Positions 1 to 5,556 of a DNA stretch of 12,087 nucleotides are shown one piece after another; position 1 is the first letter of the stretch; each line of letters starts with the position of its first letter. The stretch is from Legionellaceae bacterium (GTDB taxonomy: Bacteria; Pseudomonadota; Gammaproteobacteria; Legionellales; Legionellaceae). The notes beneath the pieces were generated by a model, which ran no database searches, was not told the origin of the DNA, and saw only the letters and a list, made by a program, of their open reading frames with translations. The stretch lies in assembly GCA_030696465.1 (NCBI GenBank), contig JAUYSE010000022.1, positions 1-12,087 on the forward strand, read 5' to 3'. A program made the translations under genes and the position numbers.

Positions 1-8
1 AGTAGAGG

Positions 9-101
9 CCTACGTCCTGCGGCTTGTCCGCAGGATCCAGGGATACGAAGACCATCAGTCTCCGAATAGCTGGATACCGCGGACAAGCCGCGGTACGTAG
101 G
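9..101. repeat. REP/BIME-like inverted pair of GC-rich palindromes
   Basis: Two arms, 9-40 and 70-101, are reverse complements of each other over 32 bases with only four mismatches, separated by a 29-base spacer. Each arm also contains its own hairpin. The left one has CCTGCGG (16-22), loop CTTGT and CCGCAGG (28-34). The right one has ACCGCGG (76-82), loop ACAAG and CCGCGGT (88-94). Each stem gains one more T-A pair outside (15/35 and 75/95). The four differences between the arms fall at two paired stem positions and each pair is compensated (C-G against A-T, T-A against C-G), so both stems stay perfect. This architecture resembles REP pairs (BIMEs) and dispersed palindromic elements in other proteobacteria. 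The family name is an inference. No second copy was seen in the window, and the element lies close to the window edge, so its outer limits may be incomplete. Confidence 0.8.
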
Positions 102-114
102 AGCTCTGAGCATC

Positions 115-132
115 GGTGCGTAAGGTGCGTAA
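115..132. repeat. Perfect 9-bp tandem duplication upstream of mazE
   Basis: GGTGCGTAA occurs twice back to back (115-123 and 124-132), ending 28 bases before the mazE start codon. It lies between the palindromic repeat and the ribosome binding site of mazE, where a promoter or operator would be expected. MazE-family antitoxins commonly autoregulate by binding repeated sites near their own promoter, so an operator role is possible but unproven. It could equally be a chance or slippage duplication. I could not place a convincing -35/-10 pair in this stretch. Confidence 0.45.
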
Positions 133-160
133 CATACATTAATAAGGTAGGGTGTTTAAC

Positions 161-418
161 ATGTCGATCGTCACATTGACCAAATGGGGAAATTCTGTAG
201 GCATACGTATCCCCGCCGTCATTATGAAAGAAGCGCATTTGAATCCCGGATCGGAATTGGAAATTAGAACAGACGAAAATGGCGTATTGACATTAATTCC
301 TATAAAAAATCAGCAAGAAGGATGGACGGATAAGTTTAATGTCATTGCTGGCTCTAACCATGAAGAACATCCTCTCGATCTTTCGAACGACTTCGATGCG
401 GATGAATGGACATGGTAA
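161..418 (+). CDS. mazE: MazE-like antitoxin (AbrB/SpoVT-type DNA-binding domain)
   Basis: Predicted antitoxin of 85 residues. It should bind and neutralise the MazF-type endoribonuclease encoded next to it and repress their shared promoter. The N-terminus TLTKWGNSVGIRIP (residues 5-18) is the hallmark of MazE swapped-hairpin DNA-binding domains, followed by the short KEAHLNPGSELEI segment typical of the fold. The C-terminal third is acidic (EEHPLDLSNDFDADEW) and fits the flexible toxin-wrapping tail of MazE. The ATG at 161 was preferred over an in-frame GTG at 152: it places the conserved motif at the usual distance from the start, and purine-rich TAAGGTAGGG at 143-152 lies 8 bases upstream. 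The 3' end overlaps mazF, suggesting translational coupling. Family assignment is secure; activity and regulation are inferred. Confidence 0.9.
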   Translation: MSIVTLTKWGNSVGIRIPAVIMKEAHLNPGSELEIRTDENGVLTLIPIKNQQEGWTDKFNVIAGSNHEEHPLDLSNDFDADEWTW

Positions 419-744
419 AGTTAAAGAGATTTGATGTTTTTTTAGTGAATTTAGATCCGACTATTGGTTCCGAAATTAAAAAAACATGTCCTGCTGTCAT
501 TATCTCACCTGACTCTATGAATTTGAGTCGTCTAAAAACAGTCATTATTGCACCAATGACGAGTACTATCAAAGAGGACTTTCCTACTAGAGTCTATACG
601 GAATTTAAAGGTAAAAAAGGACAGGTTGCACTTGATCAATTGAGAGCGATAGATCGCTCTCGCCTTATACAAAAATGGGGTTTCATTGATAAAAAAACGC
701 AACTTAAGCTATTGAATATTTTAGCTATTATGTTTCAAGAATAA
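412..744 (+). CDS. mazF: MazF/PemK-family endoribonuclease toxin with Cys at the conserved Arg position
   Basis: MazF-type toxin of 110 residues. Active family members cleave mRNA at short sequence motifs and arrest growth when the antitoxin is lost. The N-terminal FDVFLVNLDPTIGSEIKKT segment, PAVIISPD, VIIAPMTS, GQVALDQLRAID and the RL motif all match the MazF/PemK fold, and length is normal. MazF proteins almost always have Arg before the Pro in this region (RPAVV/RPCVI), and it is catalytic together with the Thr in the following strand. Here the codon at 487-489 is TGT (Cys), one C-to-T change from CGT, while the Thr of PMTS is kept. The toxin may therefore be weakened or inactive, or this may be a base error. 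ATG 412 is preferred because GGAT at 400-403 lies 8 bases upstream; ATG 406 would add two residues. It overlaps the mazE end by 7 bases (13 from ATG 406). Confidence 0.88.
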   Translation: MVKLKRFDVFLVNLDPTIGSEIKKTCPAVIISPDSMNLSRLKTVIIAPMTSTIKEDFPTRVYTEFKGKKGQVALDQLRAIDRSRLIQKWGFIDKKTQLKLLNILAIMFQE

Positions 745-779
745 GCAATAAATGAAAGAGACTTAATCTACTTTATTGC
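745..779. terminator. Possible weak hairpin between convergent mazF and glmU
   Basis: GCAATAAA at 745-752, directly after the mazF stop codon, is the exact reverse complement of TTTATTGC at 772-779, leaving a 19-base loop. The right arm lies within the last codons of glmU. The position between two converging genes suits a bidirectional terminator. However, the stem is AT-rich, the loop is long, and no uninterrupted T-run follows on either strand, so this is a tentative call. Confidence 0.25.
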
Positions 780-2139
780 ACTGTTTCTTCTTCCAATTCA
801 AATGCGTTTTTTGTTCTTTTACAGAGTAGGTTAAAGCATCTGCTGGGGCATTTTTACGTAAGGTAGTGCCTGCTCCAATCACGGCATGGCGGCCTATCGA
901 TACGGGTGCAACCAGTTGCGTACCTGAGCCAATAAAGGCGCCTTCTTCAATGATGGTCGGATATTTATTCTGACCATCATAATTACAGGTAATGGTTCCT
1001 GCACCGATATTGACATCATTACCAATAGTGACGTCGCCTAAATAACTTAAATGGCTGGCTTTGACATGTTCTGCAAATACGGCGTTTTTGGTCTCCATAA
1101 AGTTCCCAATTTTGCAGTGCGCTCCTAAGCGGGTTCCTGGGCGAATACGTGCAAATGGCCCTATTTGACAATCATTGGCCGTTTCGCAGCCGTCTATAAT
1201 GCTGTGTGGGTGCACGTGTGTGTTTGCGCCCAAAGTGGTATTGCGCAGAATGCTATGAGCTCCAATATGACAGCCTTTGCCAAGATGTACTTTGCCTTCA
1301 ATAATCACATTGATATCAATAAACACATTTTCTTCGTAGCTGAATTCTCCACGGATATCTAAGCGCTGTATATCGGCAATGTTGACACCAGCGGATAGGC
1401 ATTTTTCTGCCAGACGTTGTTGGTACGTTCTTTCGGCATTATGGAGTTGTAAGCGTGTATTCACCCCCAGGGTGGTTTCAGGAAAGGGGGTTGTAACCCC
1501 GATGATAGGCGTTTGTTCTTGAGAGGCAAGTTGAATGATATCGGTTAGATAATATTCTTGTTGGTGGTTATCTTTATTGAGTTTGGGTAACCAACGTTGT
1601 AAATCTGCGGCACGCACACAACAAATGCCTGTATAAATTTCTTGAATGAGCCGCTCTGTTGGGCTAGCATCTTTTTCTTCTACGATACGTTCTATGGTGC
1701 CACCGACGTGGCGTATCACCCGGCCAAGGCCAGTGGGGTTATGATAAGTGGCCACTAAAATACCCATGCTTTGTGGCAGCATTTGTGTTGCATCAATCAG
1801 TTCGGTGAGTGTCTCCGGTTCAATAAGTGGGACATCTCCAGATAAGATCAAAACAAAAGAGTCTTTATGTATATGGGGTAGCGCTTGTAAAACGGCATGT
1901 CCTGTCCCCAACGTTTGTGCTTGTTGAATCCAGTGTACGGGTTGTGATGCGAGTGCTTCACGAATACGATCACCTTGATGACCATAAATTACATGGATTT
2001 CTTGAGGGGATATGGCCTTGGCGGTTTCGATAACATGCTGCAGCATAGGCTTTCCACCAACAGAGTGCAGCACTTTAGGGATATCAGAATACATACGTTT
2101 GCCGCGTCCAGCAGCAAGGATGACGACTTCGATCTGCAT
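763..2139 (-). CDS. glmU: Bifunctional GlmU: N-acetylglucosamine-1-phosphate uridyltransferase / glucosamine-1-phosphate acetyltransferase
   Basis: Cytoplasmic enzyme of 458 residues (E. coli 456) making the last two steps to UDP-GlcNAc, the precursor of peptidoglycan and lipopolysaccharide. The C-terminal domain acetylates glucosamine-1-phosphate with acetyl-CoA, and the N-terminal domain adds UMP from UTP. Residues 1-230 form the pyrophosphorylase domain: LAAGRGKRM with PKVLH (8-25) is the nucleotide-binding signature, GTGHA (78-82) contacts the uridine, Asp102 in SGDVPL should bind Mg2+, and GVNTR carries the metal-binding Asn. From about residue 250 a left-handed beta helix of hexapeptide repeats follows, with FARIRPG, METKNA, ASHLSYLGD (catalytic His) and NIGAGTITCNYDG all intact. 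AGGA lies 8 bases before the ATG. The gene is convergent with mazF and divergent from the sdh-suc operon. Nothing looks broken. Usually an essential gene. Confidence 0.97.
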   Translation of the reverse strand: MQIEVVILAAGRGKRMYSDIPKVLHSVGGKPMLQHVIETAKAISPQEIHVIYGHQGDRIREALASQPVHWIQQAQTLGTGHAVLQALPHIHKDSFVLILSGDVPLIEPETLTELIDATQMLPQSMGILVATYHNPTGLGRVIRHVGGTIERIVEEKDASPTERLIQEIYTGICCVRAADLQRWLPKLNKDNHQQEYYLTDIIQLASQEQTPIIGVTTPFPETTLGVNTRLQLHNAERTYQQRLAEKCLSAGVNIADIQRLDIRGEFSYEENVFIDINVIIEGKVHLGKGCHIGAHSILRNTTLGANTHVHPHSIIDGCETANDCQIGPFARIRPGTRLGAHCKIGNFMETKNAVFAEHVKASHLSYLGDVTIGNDVNIGAGTITCNYDGQNKYPTIIEEGAFIGSGTQLVAPVSIGRHAVIGAGTTLRKNAPADALTYSVKEQKTHLNWKKKQCNKVD

Positions 2140-2171
2140 GAATTAATTCCTATCTTTTATTGCCAGTCCCT

Positions 2172-2199
2172 TTGCGGTTGTAAAACGGAGTGTTATACT
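2172..2199 (+). promoter_or_regulatory. Candidate sigma70 promoter for the sdh-suc operon
   Basis: In the 119-base gap between glmU and sdhC, TTGCGG (2172-2177) and TATACT (2194-2199) are separated by 16 bases and could serve as -35 and -10 boxes. Transcription would start near 2206 and leave a leader of about 50 bases before sdhC. The -10 box matches the consensus at five of six positions and the -35 box at only three, so a weak or activator-dependent promoter would be expected. No clear CRP, ArcA or Fur site could be picked out by eye. The call rests on consensus matching alone. Confidence 0.35.
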
Positions 2200-2258
2200 C
2201 TCACTGGGCTTATTTTTTTAGTTGCTTACTATACGGTTTTGTTAGGAGAAATACTAGC

Positions 2259-2633
2259 GTGAATAAAAAAAGACCGGTCAATTTAGCGTTAACGACGCTG
2301 GCTTTTCCACCGATGGCTATTGCCTCTATTTTGCATCGTATTGCAGGGGTGGTTATATTTTTAGGTTTACCTTTTGTACTGTACCTATTAGATTTATCCT
2401 TGCGTGATCAGGCTTCTTTTTCTGATGTGGCATTACTTTTAGTCAATCCTTATGTAAAGGGTGGTGTTTGGATTTTTTCTTCTGCGTTTATATACCATAT
2501 GTTGGCAGGTATTCGACATATGTTGATGGATTTAGGTTTGGGTGAGTCATTGTACCATGCGCGGATGACTGCGCTTGCAGTGATTATATTAGGAACAGTT
2601 TCTGTGGCATGTCTGGGGATATGGATATGGTAA
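2259..2633 (+). CDS. sdhC: Succinate dehydrogenase cytochrome b556 subunit SdhC
   Basis: One of the two membrane anchors of succinate dehydrogenase (complex II). It helps hold heme b and forms part of the ubiquinone site. The protein has 124 residues (E. coli 129) and three hydrophobic membrane segments. KKRPVNL near the N-terminus and ASILHR (residues 22-27) are family hallmarks; Ser23 and Arg27 correspond to the quinone-site Ser27 and Arg31 of E. coli. YH at 79-80 supplies the heme-ligand His, followed by GIRHMLMD. The start chosen is GTG at 2259: AGGAG at 2244-2248 lies 10 bases upstream and KKRPVNL then sits at the normal distance from the N-terminus. A longer in-frame reading from 2190 would add an unrelated stretch across the promoter region. 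It is the first gene of the operon and overlaps sdhD by 7 bases. Confidence 0.95.
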   Translation: MNKKRPVNLALTTLAFPPMAIASILHRIAGVVIFLGLPFVLYLLDLSLRDQASFSDVALLLVNPYVKGGVWIFSSAFIYHMLAGIRHMLMDLGLGESLYHARMTALAVIILGTVSVACLGIWIW

Positions 2634-2974
2634 CCAATATTACGAGTTTAACCGGAAATGGCCTGAAAGATTGGCTGATACAGCGTGTTACTGCGGTGTA
2701 TCTGTTAGTATATACAGTGGCAATTTTATGTTTTTTAAAGGGTCATGCGCCGCTTGATTTTGTCGTTTGGCAAAATTACTTTCACTGTATTTGGGTGAAG
2801 GTTGCAACGATTATTGCATTGTCAGCCGTTTTATTGCACGCATGGATAGGCCTTTGGACGGTCACAACCGATTACATGCATGGGCTTTGTACGCGTATTT
2901 CAGTACAAGTGCTTGTGCTGATCTTTTTGTTGGCGCAATGCGTCTGGGGTTTTTTGATTGTTTGGGGGCAGTAA
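2627..2974 (+). CDS. sdhD: Succinate dehydrogenase membrane anchor subunit SdhD
   Basis: Second membrane anchor of complex II, 115 residues, the same length as E. coli SdhD. With SdhC it binds heme b and ubiquinone at the inner membrane. The sequence starts MVTNITSLTGNGLKDW, closely matching the family N-terminus, and has three membrane segments. His71 in LLHAWIG is the heme-ligand position, and Asp82-Tyr83 in TTDY match the quinone-site residues; all three have E. coli numbering. The protein ends in the typical FLIVWGQ. Of three in-frame ATGs (2609, 2621, 2627), 2627 fits the family start and has GGGGA 7 bases upstream. Its start lies inside the last codons of sdhC (ATGGTAA), which implies translational coupling and equal amounts of the two anchors. 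Confidence 0.95.
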   Translation: MVTNITSLTGNGLKDWLIQRVTAVYLLVYTVAILCFLKGHAPLDFVVWQNYFHCIWVKVATIIALSAVLLHAWIGLWTVTTDYMHGLCTRISVQVLVLIFLLAQCVWGFLIVWGQ

Positions 2975-2975
2975 T

Positions 2976-4751
2976 ATGAGTTTACCATGTCACACCTTTG
3001 ATGCAGTAATTATCGGTGCCGGTGGTGCTGGTATGCGGGCCGCCTTACAAATTGCAAATTCTGGTTTACGTGTTGCACTGATATCAAAAGTGTTTCCAAC
3101 GCGCTCGCACACGGTTTCTGCACAAGGCGGTATTACGGTTGCTTTGGGGAATGCGCATGAAGATGATTGGCGCTGGCATATGTACGATACCGTCAAAGGA
3201 TCAGATTATCTAGGCGATCAAAATTGTATTGAATACCTTTGTAAGATGGGCCCAGAAGCCGTGTATGAGTTAGAGCATATGGGTTTGCCGTTCTCGCGAA
3301 CAGACGAGGGCCGGATCTACCAACGGCAATTTGGCGGACAATCCAAAAATTTTGGCGGAGAGCAAGCTGCACGTACAGCAGCCGCTGCAGATAGAACCGG
3401 TCATGCGTTATTACATACCTTATACCAACAGAATTTGAAGGCAAAAACAGCCATATATAGTGAGTGGTATGCACTAGATTTAGTGCGGGATACGCGTGGT
3501 CGTGTAGTAGGGGTTACTGCGCTCTGTATTGAAACGGGTGAAGTGGTTTTTTATCGCTCACGCGTATGTATTTTAGCGACCGGTGGCGCTGGACGTATTT
3601 TCCAATCAACGACCAATGCGCATATTAACACTGGAGATGGTTTTGGGATGGCGCTACGCGCAGGTCTTCCTTTGCAAGATATGGAAATGTGGCAATTTCA
3701 TCCTACCGGTATTGCAGGTTCAGGCGTATTGGTGACAGAGGGTTGTCGCGGAGAAGGCGGATATCTCATTAATCGTGATGGCGAGCGCTTTATGGAGCGT
3801 TATGCGCCACATGTCAAAGATTTAGCCTGTCGTGATGTGGTTGCGCGTTCTATTGCCTTAGAGATGCGCGCAGGGAAAGGTTTTGATCCGCAAGGGGTCG
3901 ATTATGTGAAGTTAAAATTAGATCACCTTGGTGCTGATCTAATTAATTCACGCTTACCTGGTATCCGAGAGTTATCGATGAAATTTGCAGGCGTTGATCC
4001 TATCACCGATCCTATTCCTGTCGTGCCGACTTGCCATTACAGTATGGGGGGCATTCCTACCAATCAACATGGACAAGTGGTGACTCGCGCTCCTGACGCG
4101 TCAGCAGATACACTGGTCGAAGGTTTATATGCGGTTGGTGAGTGTGCTTGTGTTTCTGTACATGGTGCGAATCGTTTAGGGGGTAATTCTTTATTAGATC
4201 TCGTGGTGTTTGGTCGGGCGGCAGGCTTACATGTACAAGAGTTGGCACAATCTGATGCTTTACCTTCTATGGATTACGTGTCTCCCGCTGAGATTGAAGC
4301 GGCATTAGCGCGTTATCAACGTTGGGATAACTCCACCAGTGGGGAGTCTCCTGAAGTTATTCGCAAAGAAATGCAACGAGTTATGCAGGAAGACTTTGGT
4401 GTGTTCCGTACAGGTCAGGTCATGGAAAAAGGTTTAGAGCGCTTGAAGAATTTGCGCGATAGATTAAGCCATGCTCACCTGGGGGATAAGAGTAAAGTGT
4501 TTAATACTGCACGTCTTGGGGCATTAGAGCTAGATAATTTGATGGATACCGCAATTGCTACTGCGTTTTCAGCGATTGAGCGTACAGAAAGTCGGGGTGC
4601 GCATAGCCGAGAAGATTTCCCTGAGCACAATGATGCCGAATGGATAAAACATATTTTGTATTTTATGGAAAATGACAGAGCTGATTTTCGTCCAGTGAAT
4701 ATGTCCCCAGCCGACATGGATGCATTTTTACCGAAAGCACGAGAATATTAG
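2976..4751 (+). CDS. sdhA: Succinate dehydrogenase flavoprotein subunit SdhA
   Basis: Catalytic subunit of complex II, 591 residues (E. coli 588), oxidising succinate to fumarate on the cytoplasmic face of the inner membrane. The FAD-binding Rossmann motif GAGGAG is at residues 14-19. His45 in RSHTVSAQGG is the site of covalent FAD attachment, at the E. coli position. Catalytic residues are kept: His242 in FHPTG, Arg286 in CRDVV, His354 in CHYSMGG and Arg400 in NRLGGNS, one past E. coli Arg399. The C-terminal helical and capping regions are complete. The ATG at 2976 is one base after the sdhD stop, with GGGGG at 2964-2968 seven bases upstream; a TTG at 2958 would read through the end of sdhD and is less likely. 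The stop codon overlaps the ribosome binding site of sdhB. Flavinylation usually needs SdhE, which is not encoded here. Confidence 0.98.
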   Translation: MSLPCHTFDAVIIGAGGAGMRAALQIANSGLRVALISKVFPTRSHTVSAQGGITVALGNAHEDDWRWHMYDTVKGSDYLGDQNCIEYLCKMGPEAVYELEHMGLPFSRTDEGRIYQRQFGGQSKNFGGEQAARTAAAADRTGHALLHTLYQQNLKAKTAIYSEWYALDLVRDTRGRVVGVTALCIETGEVVFYRSRVCILATGGAGRIFQSTTNAHINTGDGFGMALRAGLPLQDMEMWQFHPTGIAGSGVLVTEGCRGEGGYLINRDGERFMERYAPHVKDLACRDVVARSIALEMRAGKGFDPQGVDYVKLKLDHLGADLINSRLPGIRELSMKFAGVDPITDPIPVVPTCHYSMGGIPTNQHGQVVTRAPDASADTLVEGLYAVGECACVSVHGANRLGGNSLLDLVVFGRAAGLHVQELAQSDALPSMDYVSPAEIEAALARYQRWDNSTSGESPEVIRKEMQRVMQEDFGVFRTGQVMEKGLERLKNLRDRLSHAHLGDKSKVFNTARLGALELDNLMDTAIATAFSAIERTESRGAHSREDFPEHNDAEWIKHILYFMENDRADFRPVNMSPADMDAFLPKAREY

Positions 4752-4765
4752 GAGAATCACATACC

Positions 4766-5488
4766 ATGAGAGACACGAAAACTATACGTTTTTCAATTTA
4801 TCGCTACAATCCTGAAGTGGATGCGGCTCCTTATATGAAAGATTACCATATTGAAACACCTGCGCATGCGGATGTGATGGTATTAACTTTGTTGGAAAGA
4901 TTGAAAGATGAACAGGATGAAACCTTAGCCTATCGTCGTTCTTGTCGAGAAGGGGTTTGTGGTTCTGATAGTATGAATATCAATGGGACAAATGGTTTGG
5001 CTTGTGTGACGGCCTTATCCCATTTAAAATCCGATGTGGTGGTGTTACGACCCCTTCCTGGTTTTCCAGTGGTGCGAGATTTAGTGGTAGATATGACCTC
5101 TTTTTATCAGCAATATGAGCGGATTGAACCCTATTTACAAAATGATACTCCCGCCCCTGCACGTGAGCGCTTGCAGTCGCCTGAAGAGCGTGCACAACTA
5201 GATGGTTTGTATGAGTGTATATTGTGTGCATGTTGCACCAGCTCTTGTCCTTCTTTTTGGTGGAACCCAGAGAAATTTGTTGGGCCTGCTGGTTTATTAC
5301 AAGCACAACGTTTTCTGTCGGACTCACGAGATACAGCAACGGAGCATCGTCTAGAGAGTTTACAAGATCCCTTTAGTGTGTTTCGCTGTCGTTCAATTAT
5401 GAATTGTGCGAATGTTTGCCCGAAAGGCTTGAATCCTACCGAAGCTATTTCTAAGATTCGCAAACAAATGTTGTCAAAGCAAACATAA
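4766..5488 (+). CDS. sdhB: Succinate dehydrogenase iron-sulfur subunit SdhB
   Basis: Electron-transfer subunit of complex II, 240 residues (E. coli 238), carrying electrons from FAD in SdhA to quinone at SdhCD. The N-terminal ferredoxin domain holds the 2Fe-2S ligands Cys60, Cys65, Asp68 and Cys80 (CREGVCGSD and GLAC); the Asp in place of a fourth Cys is also present in E. coli. The C-terminal domain has CILCACCTSSCP (Cys151, 154, 157, 161) and CRSIMNCANVCP (Cys208, 214, 218) for the 4Fe-4S and 3Fe-4S clusters. AGGAGA begins within the sdhA stop codon and lies 10 bases before the ATG. All cluster ligands are present. It is the last sdh gene and is followed by the largest gap in the operon. 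Confidence 0.97.
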   Translation: MRDTKTIRFSIYRYNPEVDAAPYMKDYHIETPAHADVMVLTLLERLKDEQDETLAYRRSCREGVCGSDSMNINGTNGLACVTALSHLKSDVVVLRPLPGFPVVRDLVVDMTSFYQQYERIEPYLQNDTPAPARERLQSPEERAQLDGLYECILCACCTSSCPSFWWNPEKFVGPAGLLQAQRFLSDSRDTATEHRLESLQDPFSVFRCRSIMNCANVCPKGLNPTEAISKIRKQMLSKQT

Positions 5489-5501
5489 AGTTTTTTTGTA
5501 A

Positions 5502-5542
5502 TGACCGCTCCCTACTACGGAGTGAGTGGTTACGATTTTTTT
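5502..5542 (+). terminator. Hairpin plus T-run in the sdhB-sucA gap (possible attenuator)
   Basis: TGACCGCTC (5502-5510) can pair with GAGTGGTTA (5524-5532) to form a nine-base-pair stem with two G-T wobbles and a 13-base loop. An alternative inner pairing of CTCC with GGAG is also possible. Seven T residues follow at 5536-5542, three bases past the stem, as in an intrinsic terminator. The T-run leads straight into the ribosome binding site of sucA, so any termination would separate sdhCDAB from sucABCD. A leaky terminator or attenuator, or an mRNA-stabilising end, are all possible. No separate sucA promoter was found in this gap. Confidence 0.45.
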
Positions 5543-5556
5543 GGAGATTGATGTAT

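Noticed and set aside
9..132. CRISPR array
   Set aside because: There are only two palindromic units, in inverted orientation, plus one short tandem duplication; there is no regular repeat-spacer structure and no cas gene.
1..744. Insertion sequence or integron cassette carrying mazEF
   Set aside because: No transposase, integrase or matching terminal repeats flank both sides; the palindrome pair is on the left side only.
2140..2258. A glmU promoter on the minus strand, TTTACA (2184-2179) followed 17 bases on by AATAAA (2161-2156)
   Set aside because: The -10 box matches poorly and the implied start would leave a leader of only about ten bases that contains the ribosome binding site, so I did not list it as a feature.
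2190..2258. Longer in-frame N-terminal extension of SdhC
   Set aside because: It reads through the candidate promoter and adds residues with no family similarity, while GTG 2259 has a well-placed AGGAG and matches the family start.
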